Shown: one piece after another, positions 1 through 7,860 of the stretch
Position numbering within the stretch: the stretch's first letter is position 1
Layout: the number at the start of each line of letters is the position of its first letter
Source: Streptomyces griseoloalbus
GTDB lineage: Bacteria > Actinomycetota > Actinomycetes > Streptomycetales > Streptomycetaceae
DNA: 64,000 nt
Direction: 5' to 3'
Assembly (NCBI GenBank): GCA_014650015.1
Contig: BMUD01000023.1
Span: 56,631 to 120,630 of the forward strand
Translations under genes and position numbers: made by a program
Notes under the pieces: model-generated
What the model was told of the DNA's origin: nothing
The model's database searches: none
What the model saw: only the letters and a program-made list of their open reading frames with translations

Positions 1-311
1 GCGAGGGTGCCCTGCGGAATGAGCTCCACCTCCAGCTCGCCGGCCAGGTACTGCCGCGCGAACTCCTTGTTCGCCCCGATGTAGGAACCGGTCACCCGGG
101 CGATCCGGCCCGCCGCCAGCAGCACCGCGAGCCCGGACTCCAGCGCCCCGCAGTTGTTCGAGACGACCGACAGACCGCCGACCCCCCGCCCGTACAGCGC
201 CCGGATCAGCACGTCCGGCACACCGCTGAGGCCGAAACCGCCCACCGCCAGTGACGCGCCGTCCGGCACGTCAGCCACCGCCTCCGCAGCCGAGGCGACC
301 ACCTTGTCCAT
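1..311 (-). CDS. pcaI: 3-oxoacid/3-oxoadipate CoA-transferase subunit A, 5' part only
   Basis: The reading frame from the ATG at 311 gives a protein starting MDKVVASAAEAVADVPDG that continues off the left edge; 103 residues are present. It carries the family pattern near the start (GGFGLSGVPDVLI), the SNNCG stretch and the GSYIGANKEF stretch typical of the alpha subunit of 3-oxoacid CoA-transferases, which activate 3-oxoadipate or acetoacetate with CoA from succinyl-CoA. The adjacent divergent MarR gene is the arrangement known for pcaV/pcaI in Streptomyces, so a protocatechuate (beta-ketoadipate) role is favoured. ScoA of acetoacetate metabolism is the alternative; the missing downstream genes would decide. 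Confidence 0.85.
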   Translation of the reverse strand, partial: MDKVVASAAEAVADVPDGASLAVGGFGLSGVPDVLIRALYGRGVGGLSVVSNNCGALESGLAVLLAAGRIARVTGSYIGANKEFARQYLAGELEVELIPQGTL

Positions 312-380
312 CCGAGGAACCCCATCCCTTGCAGACGACCCGACCTCGATTAGTCAGGGCACTGAGTATTTCCACGAGAT

Positions 381-392
381 GACAGTGCTGTC
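381..392. promoter_or_regulatory. short inverted repeat in the pcaI-marR divergent promoter region
   Basis: GACAG-TG-CTGTC forms a 5-bp inverted repeat about 70 bases upstream of the pcaI-like start and 30 bases from the larger palindrome at 423. It may be a second, weaker regulator site. This rests only on symmetry and position. Confidence 0.3.
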
Positions 393-422
393 CAGTATTG
401 TTCGGTCCACCAATAAAAATCA

Positions 423-444
423 GTGCACCGACGAAACGGTGCAC
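423..444. promoter_or_regulatory. 22-bp palindromic operator, candidate PcaV/MarR site
   Basis: GTGCACCG and CGGTGCAC form a perfect 8-bp inverted repeat around a 6-base spacer, in the divergent intergenic region between the CoA-transferase gene and the MarR gene. MarR proteins bind such near-palindromes as dimers, so autoregulation plus control of the divergent pca-type operon is likely. The palindrome would sit inside the coding region if the GTG at 423 were used, which argues for a downstream start of the regulator gene. Confidence 0.65.
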
Positions 445-470
445 CGATGACTCCGACCGTGGGAGCGCAG

Positions 471-935
471 ATGGCCGCCGTGGACCTCACCACCCATCCC
501 GGGCATCTGGCCCGGCGGCTCCAGCAGGCGCACTACCTGCTGTGGAACACGATGGTCTCCGAGGAGATCACCTCGCCGCAGTTCGCGGTCCTCAACGCGC
601 TCGTCGCGGAACCGGGGCTGGACCAGCGCACCGTGGGGGAGCGGGTCGGACTGGACCGGTCCACCATCGCCGAGGTGATCGGCCGGCTCATCAGACGCGG
701 GCTGCTCGACAAGGTCCGCGACCCCCAGGACGGCCGCCGCTTCCTGTTGCGCCTCACCGACGACGGTGTACGCACGCACCGCAGGCTCACGGTGCGCACC
801 GCGCGCATGAACCAGGTCTTCCTTGCCCCGCTCGGCCCCGAGGAGCAGGCGGTCTTCATCGACCTGATCCGACGGGTGGCGGACGCGGCCGAAGGTCTGC
901 GCGATCCGGCCTCCTCCCTGGCCGCCCCGCACTGA
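471..935 (+). CDS. pcaV: MarR-family transcriptional regulator, PcaV-like
   Basis: A winged-helix MarR regulator of 154 residues from this start. The recognition region reads QRTVGERVGLDRSTIAEVI, followed by the wing VRDPQDGRRFLLRLT with the DxR motif typical of the family. The ATG at 471 is chosen because GGGAG lies 5 bases upstream; ATG 447 and GTG 423 are in frame, but the latter overlaps the operator palindrome. Position divergent from a CoA-transferase subunit gene matches PcaV of S. coelicolor, which represses protocatechuate catabolism and releases DNA on binding protocatechuate. The ligand here is inferred from that context. Confidence 0.8.
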   Translation: MAAVDLTTHPGHLARRLQQAHYLLWNTMVSEEITSPQFAVLNALVAEPGLDQRTVGERVGLDRSTIAEVIGRLIRRGLLDKVRDPQDGRRFLLRLTDDGVRTHRRLTVRTARMNQVFLAPLGPEEQAVFIDLIRRVADAAEGLRDPASSLAAPH

Positions 936-956
936 CCCGGTCCCGTCGGGGGCCGC

Positions 957-1964
957 TCAGGACGCCTTCGCGTACACCACCCACACCTGACCGCGCGCGA
1001 AGTTCATCCGCTCGCCCTCGTCGGTGGTGAACGAGGTGCCGTCCTCGGCGGTCGGGCGGCTCCAGTTCGCCTCGTACGCGCGTCCGCCGCGCAGCACGGT
1101 GGCCTCCCCGGAACCCACCGTCTCGGTATAGGGGGTGTTGTTGCCGAGGAAGTCCTGGAAGGCGGAACGACGCACGGTCACGTACTGCACGACGACCGTC
1201 GCGGGCGCCAGCCGCTCGCCCTCCGTGGTGACCGCCGGGGCGCCGTCCATCGAGACCAGCCAGCGGTCGCCGGGGCCGGACCAGGTGAAGGTGGTGCGGG
1301 CCGCCGGATAGCGCACCGTGAACGCGTCCTCGGGCGCGCCGTCCGCGGGGGGCCGGCCGTAGTGGAAGCCGTTCGTCAGGGCGGCCGGGCCGGGCAGGTC
1401 GTCCATCAGCCGCCCGGGCCGCAGATAGAGGTTGTGCGGCGCGGGCCGGCCGGGGCCCCGGACGAACACACCGGGCGCCGACTCGGGTGTCACCGCCTCC
1501 AGCGGCGCCCGGTCGATCAGCGGCAGCAGCTTGCCCTGCGCCCCGGAGAAGGCCAGCACCGGCCGGTCGAACTGGCGCAGCAGCTCCAGATCGGACTCAC
1601 GGGCGCTGCGCACCGGCCCGACGGAGTCGGGGAGCCGGGTGGCGTACACCGCCATCAGCCGGCTCATCCCGCCCTCGACCTGCTCGACGTACACCACGTC
1701 CGCGTCCTCCAGGCCCGTGTGGGGCCGGGCGGCGCGGGCGTTGTCGATCTTCACGGCGAGCACGGGAGGACCGTCCGCCCCGCCCGGCCCTGTCTCCCGG
1801 GGTGCCGGGGACGACTGCCGCGGCGATCCGCGCCCGTCGTCGCCCGGACCGTCCGGCATCGTGCACCCCGCCGCCAGGCCGGCCGCCACCAAGGCGGCCA
1901 GCAGCACCCTCGCCCCCGTGCCGCGCCGTGCGCGTGCCCGTCGTTCCGTGCCCACCGTCGCCAC
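957..1964 (-). CDS. DUF3048 (YerB-like) lipoprotein
   Basis: 335 residues from a GTG start. The N-terminus has arginines, a hydrophobic stretch and a lipobox ending LAAGC (Cys about residue 34), so a membrane-anchored exported lipoprotein is expected. The mature part has the DUF3048 features VLAVKIDNARAARPHTGLE and VGPVRSARESDLELL. The function of this family is not established; Bacillus YerB is the namesake. It lies tail to tail with the MarR gene and diverges from the dehydrogenase gene at 2164. Confidence 0.82.
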   Translation of the reverse strand: MATVGTERRARARRGTGARVLLAALVAAGLAAGCTMPDGPGDDGRGSPRQSSPAPRETGPGGADGPPVLAVKIDNARAARPHTGLEDADVVYVEQVEGGMSRLMAVYATRLPDSVGPVRSARESDLELLRQFDRPVLAFSGAQGKLLPLIDRAPLEAVTPESAPGVFVRGPGRPAPHNLYLRPGRLMDDLPGPAALTNGFHYGRPPADGAPEDAFTVRYPAARTTFTWSGPGDRWLVSMDGAPAVTTEGERLAPATVVVQYVTVRRSAFQDFLGNNTPYTETVGSGEATVLRGGRAYEANWSRPTAEDGTSFTTDEGERMNFARGQVWVVYAKAS

Positions 1965-2163
1965 CGCGCCTGCCTCATGTCATCAGTTGTCTTAATTGTG
2001 TGCTTGTCCGATCGTCGCTGGCCATACCCGGTCGCAAGCGGTCCCGCGCGGTGTGTTCCGCCGATCGGCTCAGCCACGGGCGGGTTCGGCAGGCGGCCGC
2101 TCGGGTACCCGGACGCCCACCGCACGAGCGACACACCGGCCACCACGGAGGGAGCGGGCGGCG

Positions 2164-3354
2164 ATGAGGGCACTGACCTGGCAGGGAAAGCGGGACGTAC
2201 GGGTGGAGAACGTGCCCGACCCCCGGATCGAGGAACCGACGGACGCGGTCATCCGCATCACCTCCACCGGACTGTGCGGGTCGGACCTGCATCTGTACGA
2301 GGTGCTCACCCCGTTCATGACCCCGGGCGACATCCTCGGCCACGAGCCGATGGGGATCGTCGAGGAGGTCGGCGCGGCCGTGCCCGACCTCCAGGTGGGC
2401 GACCGGGTCGTGGTGCCGTTCCAGATCGCCTGCGGCAACTGCTGGATGTGCCTGACCGGACTGCCCACCCAGTGCGAGACCACCCAGGTCAGCGCCGAGG
2501 GCATGGGCGCGGCCCTGTTCGGCTACACCCGGCTCTACGGCGCCGTCCCGGGAGCCCAGGCCGAGTACCTGCGCGTGCCGCAGGCGCAGTACGGGCCGAT
2601 CAAGGTGCCCGAGGGCCCGCCCGACGACCGGTTCGTCTACCTCTCCGACGTGCTGCCCACCGCCTGGCAGGCGGTCGCCTACGCCGGCGTCCCGCAGGGC
2701 GGCAGTGTCGCCGTGCTCGGACTCGGCCCCATCGGCGACATGGCCTGCCGGGTCGCCCAGGTCAAGGGCGCCGGGCGGGTGTTCGGCGTGGACCTGGTCC
2801 CGGAACGGCTGCGCCGGGCGCGTGAACGGGGCGTGGAGACCTTCGACCTGCGCTCCTTCGACGACGAGAAGGAACTCGTCGCCGCGATCCGCGACCAGAC
2901 CGACGGCCGCGGCCCCGACGCCGTGATCGACGCCGTCGGCACCGAGGCGCACGGCAGCGCGGCGGCCCGCATGGTGCAGAACGCCTCGGCGCTGCTGCCC
3001 CGCAAACTGAGCGGCCCGATGGCGGAGCGCTTCAGCGTCGACCGGCTCGCCGCCCTCCACACCGCGATCGAACTGGTGCGCCGCGGCGGCACCCTCTCCA
3101 TCGTCGGCGTCTACGGCGGCATGGCCGACCCGATGCCCATGCTCACCCTGTTCGACAAGCAGATCCAGATCCGCATGGGCCAGGCGAACGTACGCCGCTG
3201 GAGCGACGAGATCATCCCCTACCTCACCGACGAGGACCCGCTCGGTGTCGACGACTTCGCCACCCACCGCGTACCGCTCGGCGAGGCACCGCGGGCCTAC
3301 GAGATGTTCCAGGGCAAGCAGGACGGCGCCGTGAAGGTGCTCATGCAGCCCTGA
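2164..3354 (+). CDS. zinc-dependent alcohol dehydrogenase (MDR superfamily)
   Basis: 396 residues from the ATG preceded by GGAGGGAG at 2147-2154. It is a medium-chain dehydrogenase: the catalytic-zinc segment GLCGSDLHLYE and GHEPMGIVEEVG, a structural-zinc lobe with four cysteines (CGNC, MC and TQC), and a Rossmann segment VLGLGPIGDMACRVA. The long insertion and DAVGTEAHG region resemble the glutathione-independent formaldehyde dehydrogenase-like branch, so NAD-dependent oxidation of formaldehyde or another small alcohol or aldehyde is plausible; the substrate is not proven. It stands alone, ending at a terminator-like hairpin. Confidence 0.85.
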   Translation: MRALTWQGKRDVRVENVPDPRIEEPTDAVIRITSTGLCGSDLHLYEVLTPFMTPGDILGHEPMGIVEEVGAAVPDLQVGDRVVVPFQIACGNCWMCLTGLPTQCETTQVSAEGMGAALFGYTRLYGAVPGAQAEYLRVPQAQYGPIKVPEGPPDDRFVYLSDVLPTAWQAVAYAGVPQGGSVAVLGLGPIGDMACRVAQVKGAGRVFGVDLVPERLRRARERGVETFDLRSFDDEKELVAAIRDQTDGRGPDAVIDAVGTEAHGSAAARMVQNASALLPRKLSGPMAERFSVDRLAALHTAIELVRRGGTLSIVGVYGGMADPMPMLTLFDKQIQIRMGQANVRRWSDEIIPYLTDEDPLGVDDFATHRVPLGEAPRAYEMFQGKQDGAVKVLMQP

Positions 3355-3363
3355 CCCGGCCGC

Positions 3364-3388
3364 GGCGGCCCCTGACTCAGGGGCCGCC
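3364..3388. terminator. bidirectional hairpin between convergent genes
   Basis: A 12-bp perfect inverted repeat (GGCGGCCCCTGA / TCAGGGGCCGCC) with a one-base centre lies between the stops of the convergent dehydrogenase and ligase genes, overlapping the last codons of the ligase. There is no T tract, as is common for Streptomyces terminators. Confidence 0.6.
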
Positions 3389-4444
3389 GAGGATCTCGGC
3401 CAGGTCGTAGCGGACCGGCTCCTCCAACTGCGCGTACGTGCAGCTCTCCGGGGTGCGGTCCGGGCGCCAGCGGCGGAAGCGGGCGGTGTGCCGGAAACGC
3501 TGCCCGTTCTCCATGTGGTCGTAGGCCACCTCGGCCACCCGCTCCGGCCGCAGCGGCACCCAGGAGAGGTCCTTCCGCCCCGACCAGCGGCTCGGCGCCC
3601 CGGGCAGCCTCGCCGTCTCGTGCGCCGCCTCGTCCGCCCAGGCCGCCCACGGATGGTCCGTCACGTCGTCCAGGCGCAGCGGTTCCAGTTCCCCGATCAG
3701 CTCCGCGCGCCGCTTCATGGGGAACGCGGCGGACACCCCGACGTGCTGGAGGGCGCCGCCCGGGTCGTAGAGGCCCAGCAGCAGCGAGCCCACGACCGGG
3801 CCGCTCTTGTGCAGGCGGTACCCGGCGACGACCACGTCGGCCGTGCGCTCGTGCTTGATCTTGAACATGGCGCGTTCGTCCTGGCGGTAACGGAGGTCCA
3901 GCGGCTTGGCGATCACCCCGTCCAGACCCGCCCCCTCGTACTGCTCGAACCACCCCCGCGCCACCTCGATGTCGGTCGTCGCGGGCGCCACATGCACCGG
4001 AGGGGTGACCCCGTCCAGCGCCCCGGTCAGCAGCGCCCGCCGGTCGGCCAGCGGCACGTCCAGCAGCGACTCGTCCGCCAGCGCCAGCAGATCGAAGGCG
4101 ACCAGCGAGGCCGGAGTCCGCTCGGCCAGCATCCGCACCCGGGAGTCCGCCGGGTGGATGCGCTCGGTGAGCGCGTCGAAGTCCAGATGCCCCTCCCGCG
4201 CGATGACGATCTCCCCGTCCACCACGCACCGCTCGGGCAGCCGCCCCCGCACCGCATCCACCAGCTCGGGAAAATACCTGGTCAGTGGCTTCCCGGTACG
4301 GCTGCCCAGCTCCACCTCGGCCCCGTCGCGGAACACGATGGCCCGGAAGCCGTCCCACTTCGCCTCGTACTGCATGCCCGGCGGGATCCTGGCCACGGAC
4401 TTGGCGAGCATCGGCTTCACGGGTGGCATGACGGGCAGATCCAT
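3377..4444 (-). CDS. ligC: ATP-dependent DNA ligase (LigC type)
   Basis: 355 residues. The adenylation site is EAKWDGFR with the nucleotide-accepting lysine at residue 29, followed by GSRTGKPLTRYFPEL (motif Ia/III region) and VVDGEIVI (motif IIIa). The C-terminal OB-fold part contains RHTARFRRWRPDR. These short actinobacterial ligases seal nicks in repair and partner with separate LigD-like polymerase proteins. The gene is divergent from such a polymerase gene at 4589, separated by 144 bases. No Ku gene is present in the window. Confidence 0.87.
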   Translation of the reverse strand: MDLPVMPPVKPMLAKSVARIPPGMQYEAKWDGFRAIVFRDGAEVELGSRTGKPLTRYFPELVDAVRGRLPERCVVDGEIVIAREGHLDFDALTERIHPADSRVRMLAERTPASLVAFDLLALADESLLDVPLADRRALLTGALDGVTPPVHVAPATTDIEVARGWFEQYEGAGLDGVIAKPLDLRYRQDERAMFKIKHERTADVVVAGYRLHKSGPVVGSLLLGLYDPGGALQHVGVSAAFPMKRRAELIGELEPLRLDDVTDHPWAAWADEAAHETARLPGAPSRWSGRKDLSWVPLRPERVAEVAYDHMENGQRFRHTARFRRWRPDRTPESCTYAQLEEPVRYDLAEILGGP

Positions 4445-4588
4445 GGTCCGACTCTAGAAGCGGTCCACAGGGCCCGCCTGCCGAGCACCGGCGATGAGTC
4501 CGGGCGCCCGTCGCCGGGCGGTACCGGCCCCCGGAGAGCCGGGCCGGCTGATGTGCGAGGTGTGCCCGGTACGCCTACCGTGGCTCGC

Positions 4589-5611
4589 ATGGGTGACGCG
4601 GTGGAACTCGAGGTGGCCGGCCGGACCGTACGGCTGTCCAGCCCGGACAAGGTGTTCTTCCCCGAACGCGGCTTCACCAAGCTGGACCTCGCCCGCTATT
4701 ACGCCGCGGTCGGCCCCGGCATCCTGCGCGCCCTCAGGAACCGGCCCACCACCCTGCAGCGCTACCCGGACGGCATCACCGGCGAGTGGTTCTACCAGAA
4801 GCGCGCTCCCAAGGGCATGCCCGACTGGATCCCCACCGCCCACATCACCTTCCCCAGTGGCCGCAGCGCCGACGAGATGTGTCCCACCGAGGAGGCCGCC
4901 GTGGTGTGGGCGGCCCAGTACGGCACCCTCGTCTTCCACCCCTGGCCGGTGCGCCGCGACGACGTCGACCACCCCGACGAACTCCGCATCGACCTCGACC
5001 CGCAGCCCGGCACCGACTACGACGACGCCGCCCGCGCCGCCGGAGAACTGCGCGCCGTGCTCGACGAGCACGGGCTGCGCGGCTGGCCGAAGACCTCCGG
5101 CGGCCGGGGCCTGCACGTCTTCGTGCCCATCGAGCCGCGCTGGACCTTCACCCAGGTCCGCCGCGCCGCCATCGCCGTGGGCCGCGAGATGGAGCGCCGG
5201 ATGCCGGAGCGGGTGACCATCAAGTGGTGGAAGGAGGAGCGCGGCGAGCGCATCTTCGTCGACTACAACCAGACCGCCCGCGACCGCACCATCGCCTCCG
5301 CCTACTCCGTACGCCCCCGCCCGTACGCCCCCGTCTCCGCCCCCCTGCGCTGGGACGAGGTGGGCGTCGCCCACCCGCAGGACTTCGACATCACGACCAT
5401 GCCCGCGCGCTTCGCCGAACTCGGCGACGTGCACGCGGACATGGACGATCACGCCTTCTCGCTGGAGCCCCTGCTCGAACTCGCCCGCCGCGACGAACAC
5501 GACCACGGCCTGGGCGACCTGCCGTACCCGCCCGAGTATCCGAAGATGCCCGGGGAACCCAGCCGGGTACAACCGAGCCGGGCCAGGAAGCCGAAACCCT
5601 CGGCCTCCTGA
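4589..5611 (+). CDS. ligD: LigD-type primase-polymerase domain protein
   Basis: 340 residues, beginning MGDAVELEVAGRTVRLSSPDK. It is the archaeo-eukaryotic primase fold of bacterial NHEJ: metal ligands Asp135 and Asp137 in ELRIDLDPQPG, TSGGRGLHVFVPIEP, and FVDYNQTARDRTIASAYS. It is a stand-alone polymerase with no ligase or nuclease domain; the ligase function is the divergent neighbour. Such proteins add or fill in nucleotides at break ends, with a preference for ribonucleotides in studied homologues. The ATG is chosen because the upstream part of the open frame has no recognisable domain. Confidence 0.87.
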   Translation: MGDAVELEVAGRTVRLSSPDKVFFPERGFTKLDLARYYAAVGPGILRALRNRPTTLQRYPDGITGEWFYQKRAPKGMPDWIPTAHITFPSGRSADEMCPTEEAAVVWAAQYGTLVFHPWPVRRDDVDHPDELRIDLDPQPGTDYDDAARAAGELRAVLDEHGLRGWPKTSGGRGLHVFVPIEPRWTFTQVRRAAIAVGREMERRMPERVTIKWWKEERGERIFVDYNQTARDRTIASAYSVRPRPYAPVSAPLRWDEVGVAHPQDFDITTMPARFAELGDVHADMDDHAFSLEPLLELARRDEHDHGLGDLPYPPEYPKMPGEPSRVQPSRARKPKPSAS

Positions 5612-5640
5612 CCCGGTGCGTCACACGGAGCTACGCGGTA

Positions 5641-7860
5641 CTACAGCTCCCTGATCCGGACGTCCCGGTACGAGACCACGTCCGTCGTGCCGTGCACCTG
5701 CAGTCCGATGTAGCCGGAGGCGAACCGCCGCCCGTCCGTGCCCGGGTCGTCCGAGCGCGGAGGGGTGAAGTCCTGGCCGCCGGTGTTGTCGAACTCGTTG
5801 ATCAGCACACCGTTGCGGTAGACCGAGTAGTGCTGGTCCACCACACGGATCTCGTAGTCGTTCCAGGTGCCCTTCTGCGTCACGCCCGCGCCGGCCAGGC
5901 CCACGCGGTCGAAGCCGTAGATAGAGCCCGACTTGTACATGTCGCCGCTGGGCGAGTCGAACGCCTGCACCTCGTGTCCGTACTTGATGGCGACCCACTC
6001 CGGACGTGACTCCTCCGGGTGGTCGTGGACCTGCGGGAACCGCACGAACACACCGGAGTTGGCGTTGCCGGTGCCCGGGGCGTCGTCACGCCACTGGAGC
6101 TTCAGCGAGAAGTCGCCGTACTTGCGCTCGGGGAACCACAGCATGCCGAGCCCCGGCTTGGTGGTGCCGGAGGTGATCGACCCGTCCGGGTTCAGCGCGA
6201 ACGAACCGCCGCCCACCTGCTCCCACTGGGCGAACGACTCCTCGGTGCCGTCGAGGATCTTGCGGTATCCCTCGGTCTGGCCCGGCTTGCCGATGCCGGA
6301 CTGGCGGGCGGCCTTGTTGATGGCCCGGTACTCCCGCTTGTCTATGACCCCTTCCCCCTGGAGCGCGTCCAGGACGCTCTGGACGTGCTTGAGGAAGAGG
6401 GCCTGCGAGGTCCACTCCTTCTCGTCCTCGATCAGCTCACCGATCCGGCACCGGTTGTTGGTGACCCGGTTGGGCACGCCCGAGTCGACCGTGCCGACGA
6501 TCACCGTCAGCCGCTCGTCGTACTCCGGGCAGTTGGGCGCCGGCACGCCGCCGTCCGCCACGACCGTGAAGCTCGTCGTGAGCGGCGCGGAGGTGTTGCC
6601 CGCCTTGTCGCTCGCCCGGTACGCCAGGGTGTGCCGGCCCGCCCGGTCGACCACCACGGGCGCGGTGTACGCCAGGTACGGCCCGCCGTCGAGCGAGTAC
6701 TCGATGCCGGCGACGCCGGAACCTCCGTGCCCGTCGTCGGCGCTGATGGTCACGGTGGCGTCGCCGACGTAGGCGCCGTCGGAGTTCCTGGTGCCCTCGA
6801 CGGTCACGCCGGTCGCCGGCGGGGTGGTGTCCTGCGGAGGAGCGGCGACGACCGTGAACTCCACGCTCTTCTCCGCCGCCGCGTTGCCCGCCTTGTCGGT
6901 GGCGCGGTAGCGCACGGTGTGCGTACCGGCCTGGTGGACCATCACCGGACCGGTGTACGCCTGCCAGGCACCGTCGGCACCGATCGCGTACTCGATGGTG
7001 TTGACGCCGGAGCCGGTGTCCGACGCGGTGACGGTGACCGTCGCCATGTCGATGTAGGCGCCGTCGGGGTTCTTCTCACCGTCCACGGTCGCCGAGGTCT
7101 CCGGCGCGGTGGTGTCGTCGGACGGCTGTGCGACGACCGTGAACTCCACGCTCTTGTCGGCCGAGACGTTGCCGGCCTTGTCCAGGGCGCGGTAGCGCAC
7201 CGTGTGGGCGCCTACCTGGTCGACGACGACCGGGGCGGTGTACGGCTGCCAGGCGCCGTCGGCCCCGATCGCGTACTCGATCCGGTCCACGCCCGAGCCC
7301 GCGTCGGTGGCCTCGACCACCACGCTCGCCGAACCGACGTACTCGCCCTTGGCGTTCTGCGTGCCGGTCACCTTCGCCGTGGCCTCGGGCGCGGTGGTGT
7401 CCTCACCGCTGCCCTCGGTCACCGTCAGGATGCCCTGCATCTCGCCGTGGCCGGGGATGGTGCAGTGGTAGAAGTAGCGGCCCGGGGTGAGCGTCACCTC
7501 GGCGGTGTGCTTGCCGCCCTGGGCGTCGCTCGGATTGGCGAGGATGTTCAGCTGGACGTCGTTGTTGAACTCCGGGTCGGAGGTCGCGAACGTCAGCGTG
7601 TGCGGCATCCCGGTGGTGTTGCCGGTGGCCGCGCTGTTCTCGAAGACGATCGTCGCCGGACCGGCCACCGCGGTCGTCGGCGCGGAGGTGTACTCGGTGA
7701 TGCCGTCGCCGGCGGTCCAGGTGAGCACCTGGGCCGCGGCCGTCGTGTCGGTGGATGCGGTCTCGCCGGCCGTGGACGTCGCCGTCTGCAGGCCGAGCAT
7801 CATGAGCAGGGCGGCCAGGAGGGCGGCCCACATTCTTCGTTGCCGTATCACTGGTTTCAC
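5641..7860 (-). CDS. exported cupredoxin / triple Ig-like / DUF1080 fusion protein
   Basis: 739 residues from the GTG at 7860, preceded by GAGGAAGG; its start overlaps the stop of the upstream gene as GTGA. A signal peptide (about 1-35) is followed by a plastocyanin-like domain (about 45-145) with type-1 copper ligands visible as a His in MPHTLTF and the Cys, His and Met of YHCTIPGHGEMQG. Then come three Ig-like repeats of about 95 residues, each opening DTTAPE or DTTPP and containing GSGV, YAIGADG or YSLDGG, and DKAGN. The C-terminal 190 residues are DUF1080 (3-keto-disaccharide hydrolase-like, concanavalin fold; LKLQWRDDAPG, ANSGVFVRF). Probably a secreted copper protein acting on carbohydrate with its operon partner. 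Confidence 0.82.
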   Translation of the reverse strand: MKPVIRQRRMWAALLAALLMMLGLQTATSTAGETASTDTTAAAQVLTWTAGDGITEYTSAPTTAVAGPATIVFENSAATGNTTGMPHTLTFATSDPEFNNDVQLNILANPSDAQGGKHTAEVTLTPGRYFYHCTIPGHGEMQGILTVTEGSGEDTTAPEATAKVTGTQNAKGEYVGSASVVVEATDAGSGVDRIEYAIGADGAWQPYTAPVVVDQVGAHTVRYRALDKAGNVSADKSVEFTVVAQPSDDTTAPETSATVDGEKNPDGAYIDMATVTVTASDTGSGVNTIEYAIGADGAWQAYTGPVMVHQAGTHTVRYRATDKAGNAAAEKSVEFTVVAAPPQDTTPPATGVTVEGTRNSDGAYVGDATVTISADDGHGGSGVAGIEYSLDGGPYLAYTAPVVVDRAGRHTLAYRASDKAGNTSAPLTTSFTVVADGGVPAPNCPEYDERLTVIVGTVDSGVPNRVTNNRCRIGELIEDEKEWTSQALFLKHVQSVLDALQGEGVIDKREYRAINKAARQSGIGKPGQTEGYRKILDGTEESFAQWEQVGGGSFALNPDGSITSGTTKPGLGMLWFPERKYGDFSLKLQWRDDAPGTGNANSGVFVRFPQVHDHPEESRPEWVAIKYGHEVQAFDSPSGDMYKSGSIYGFDRVGLAGAGVTQKGTWNDYEIRVVDQHYSVYRNGVLINEFDNTGGQDFTPPRSDDPGTDGRRFASGYIGLQVHGTTDVVSYRDVRIREL

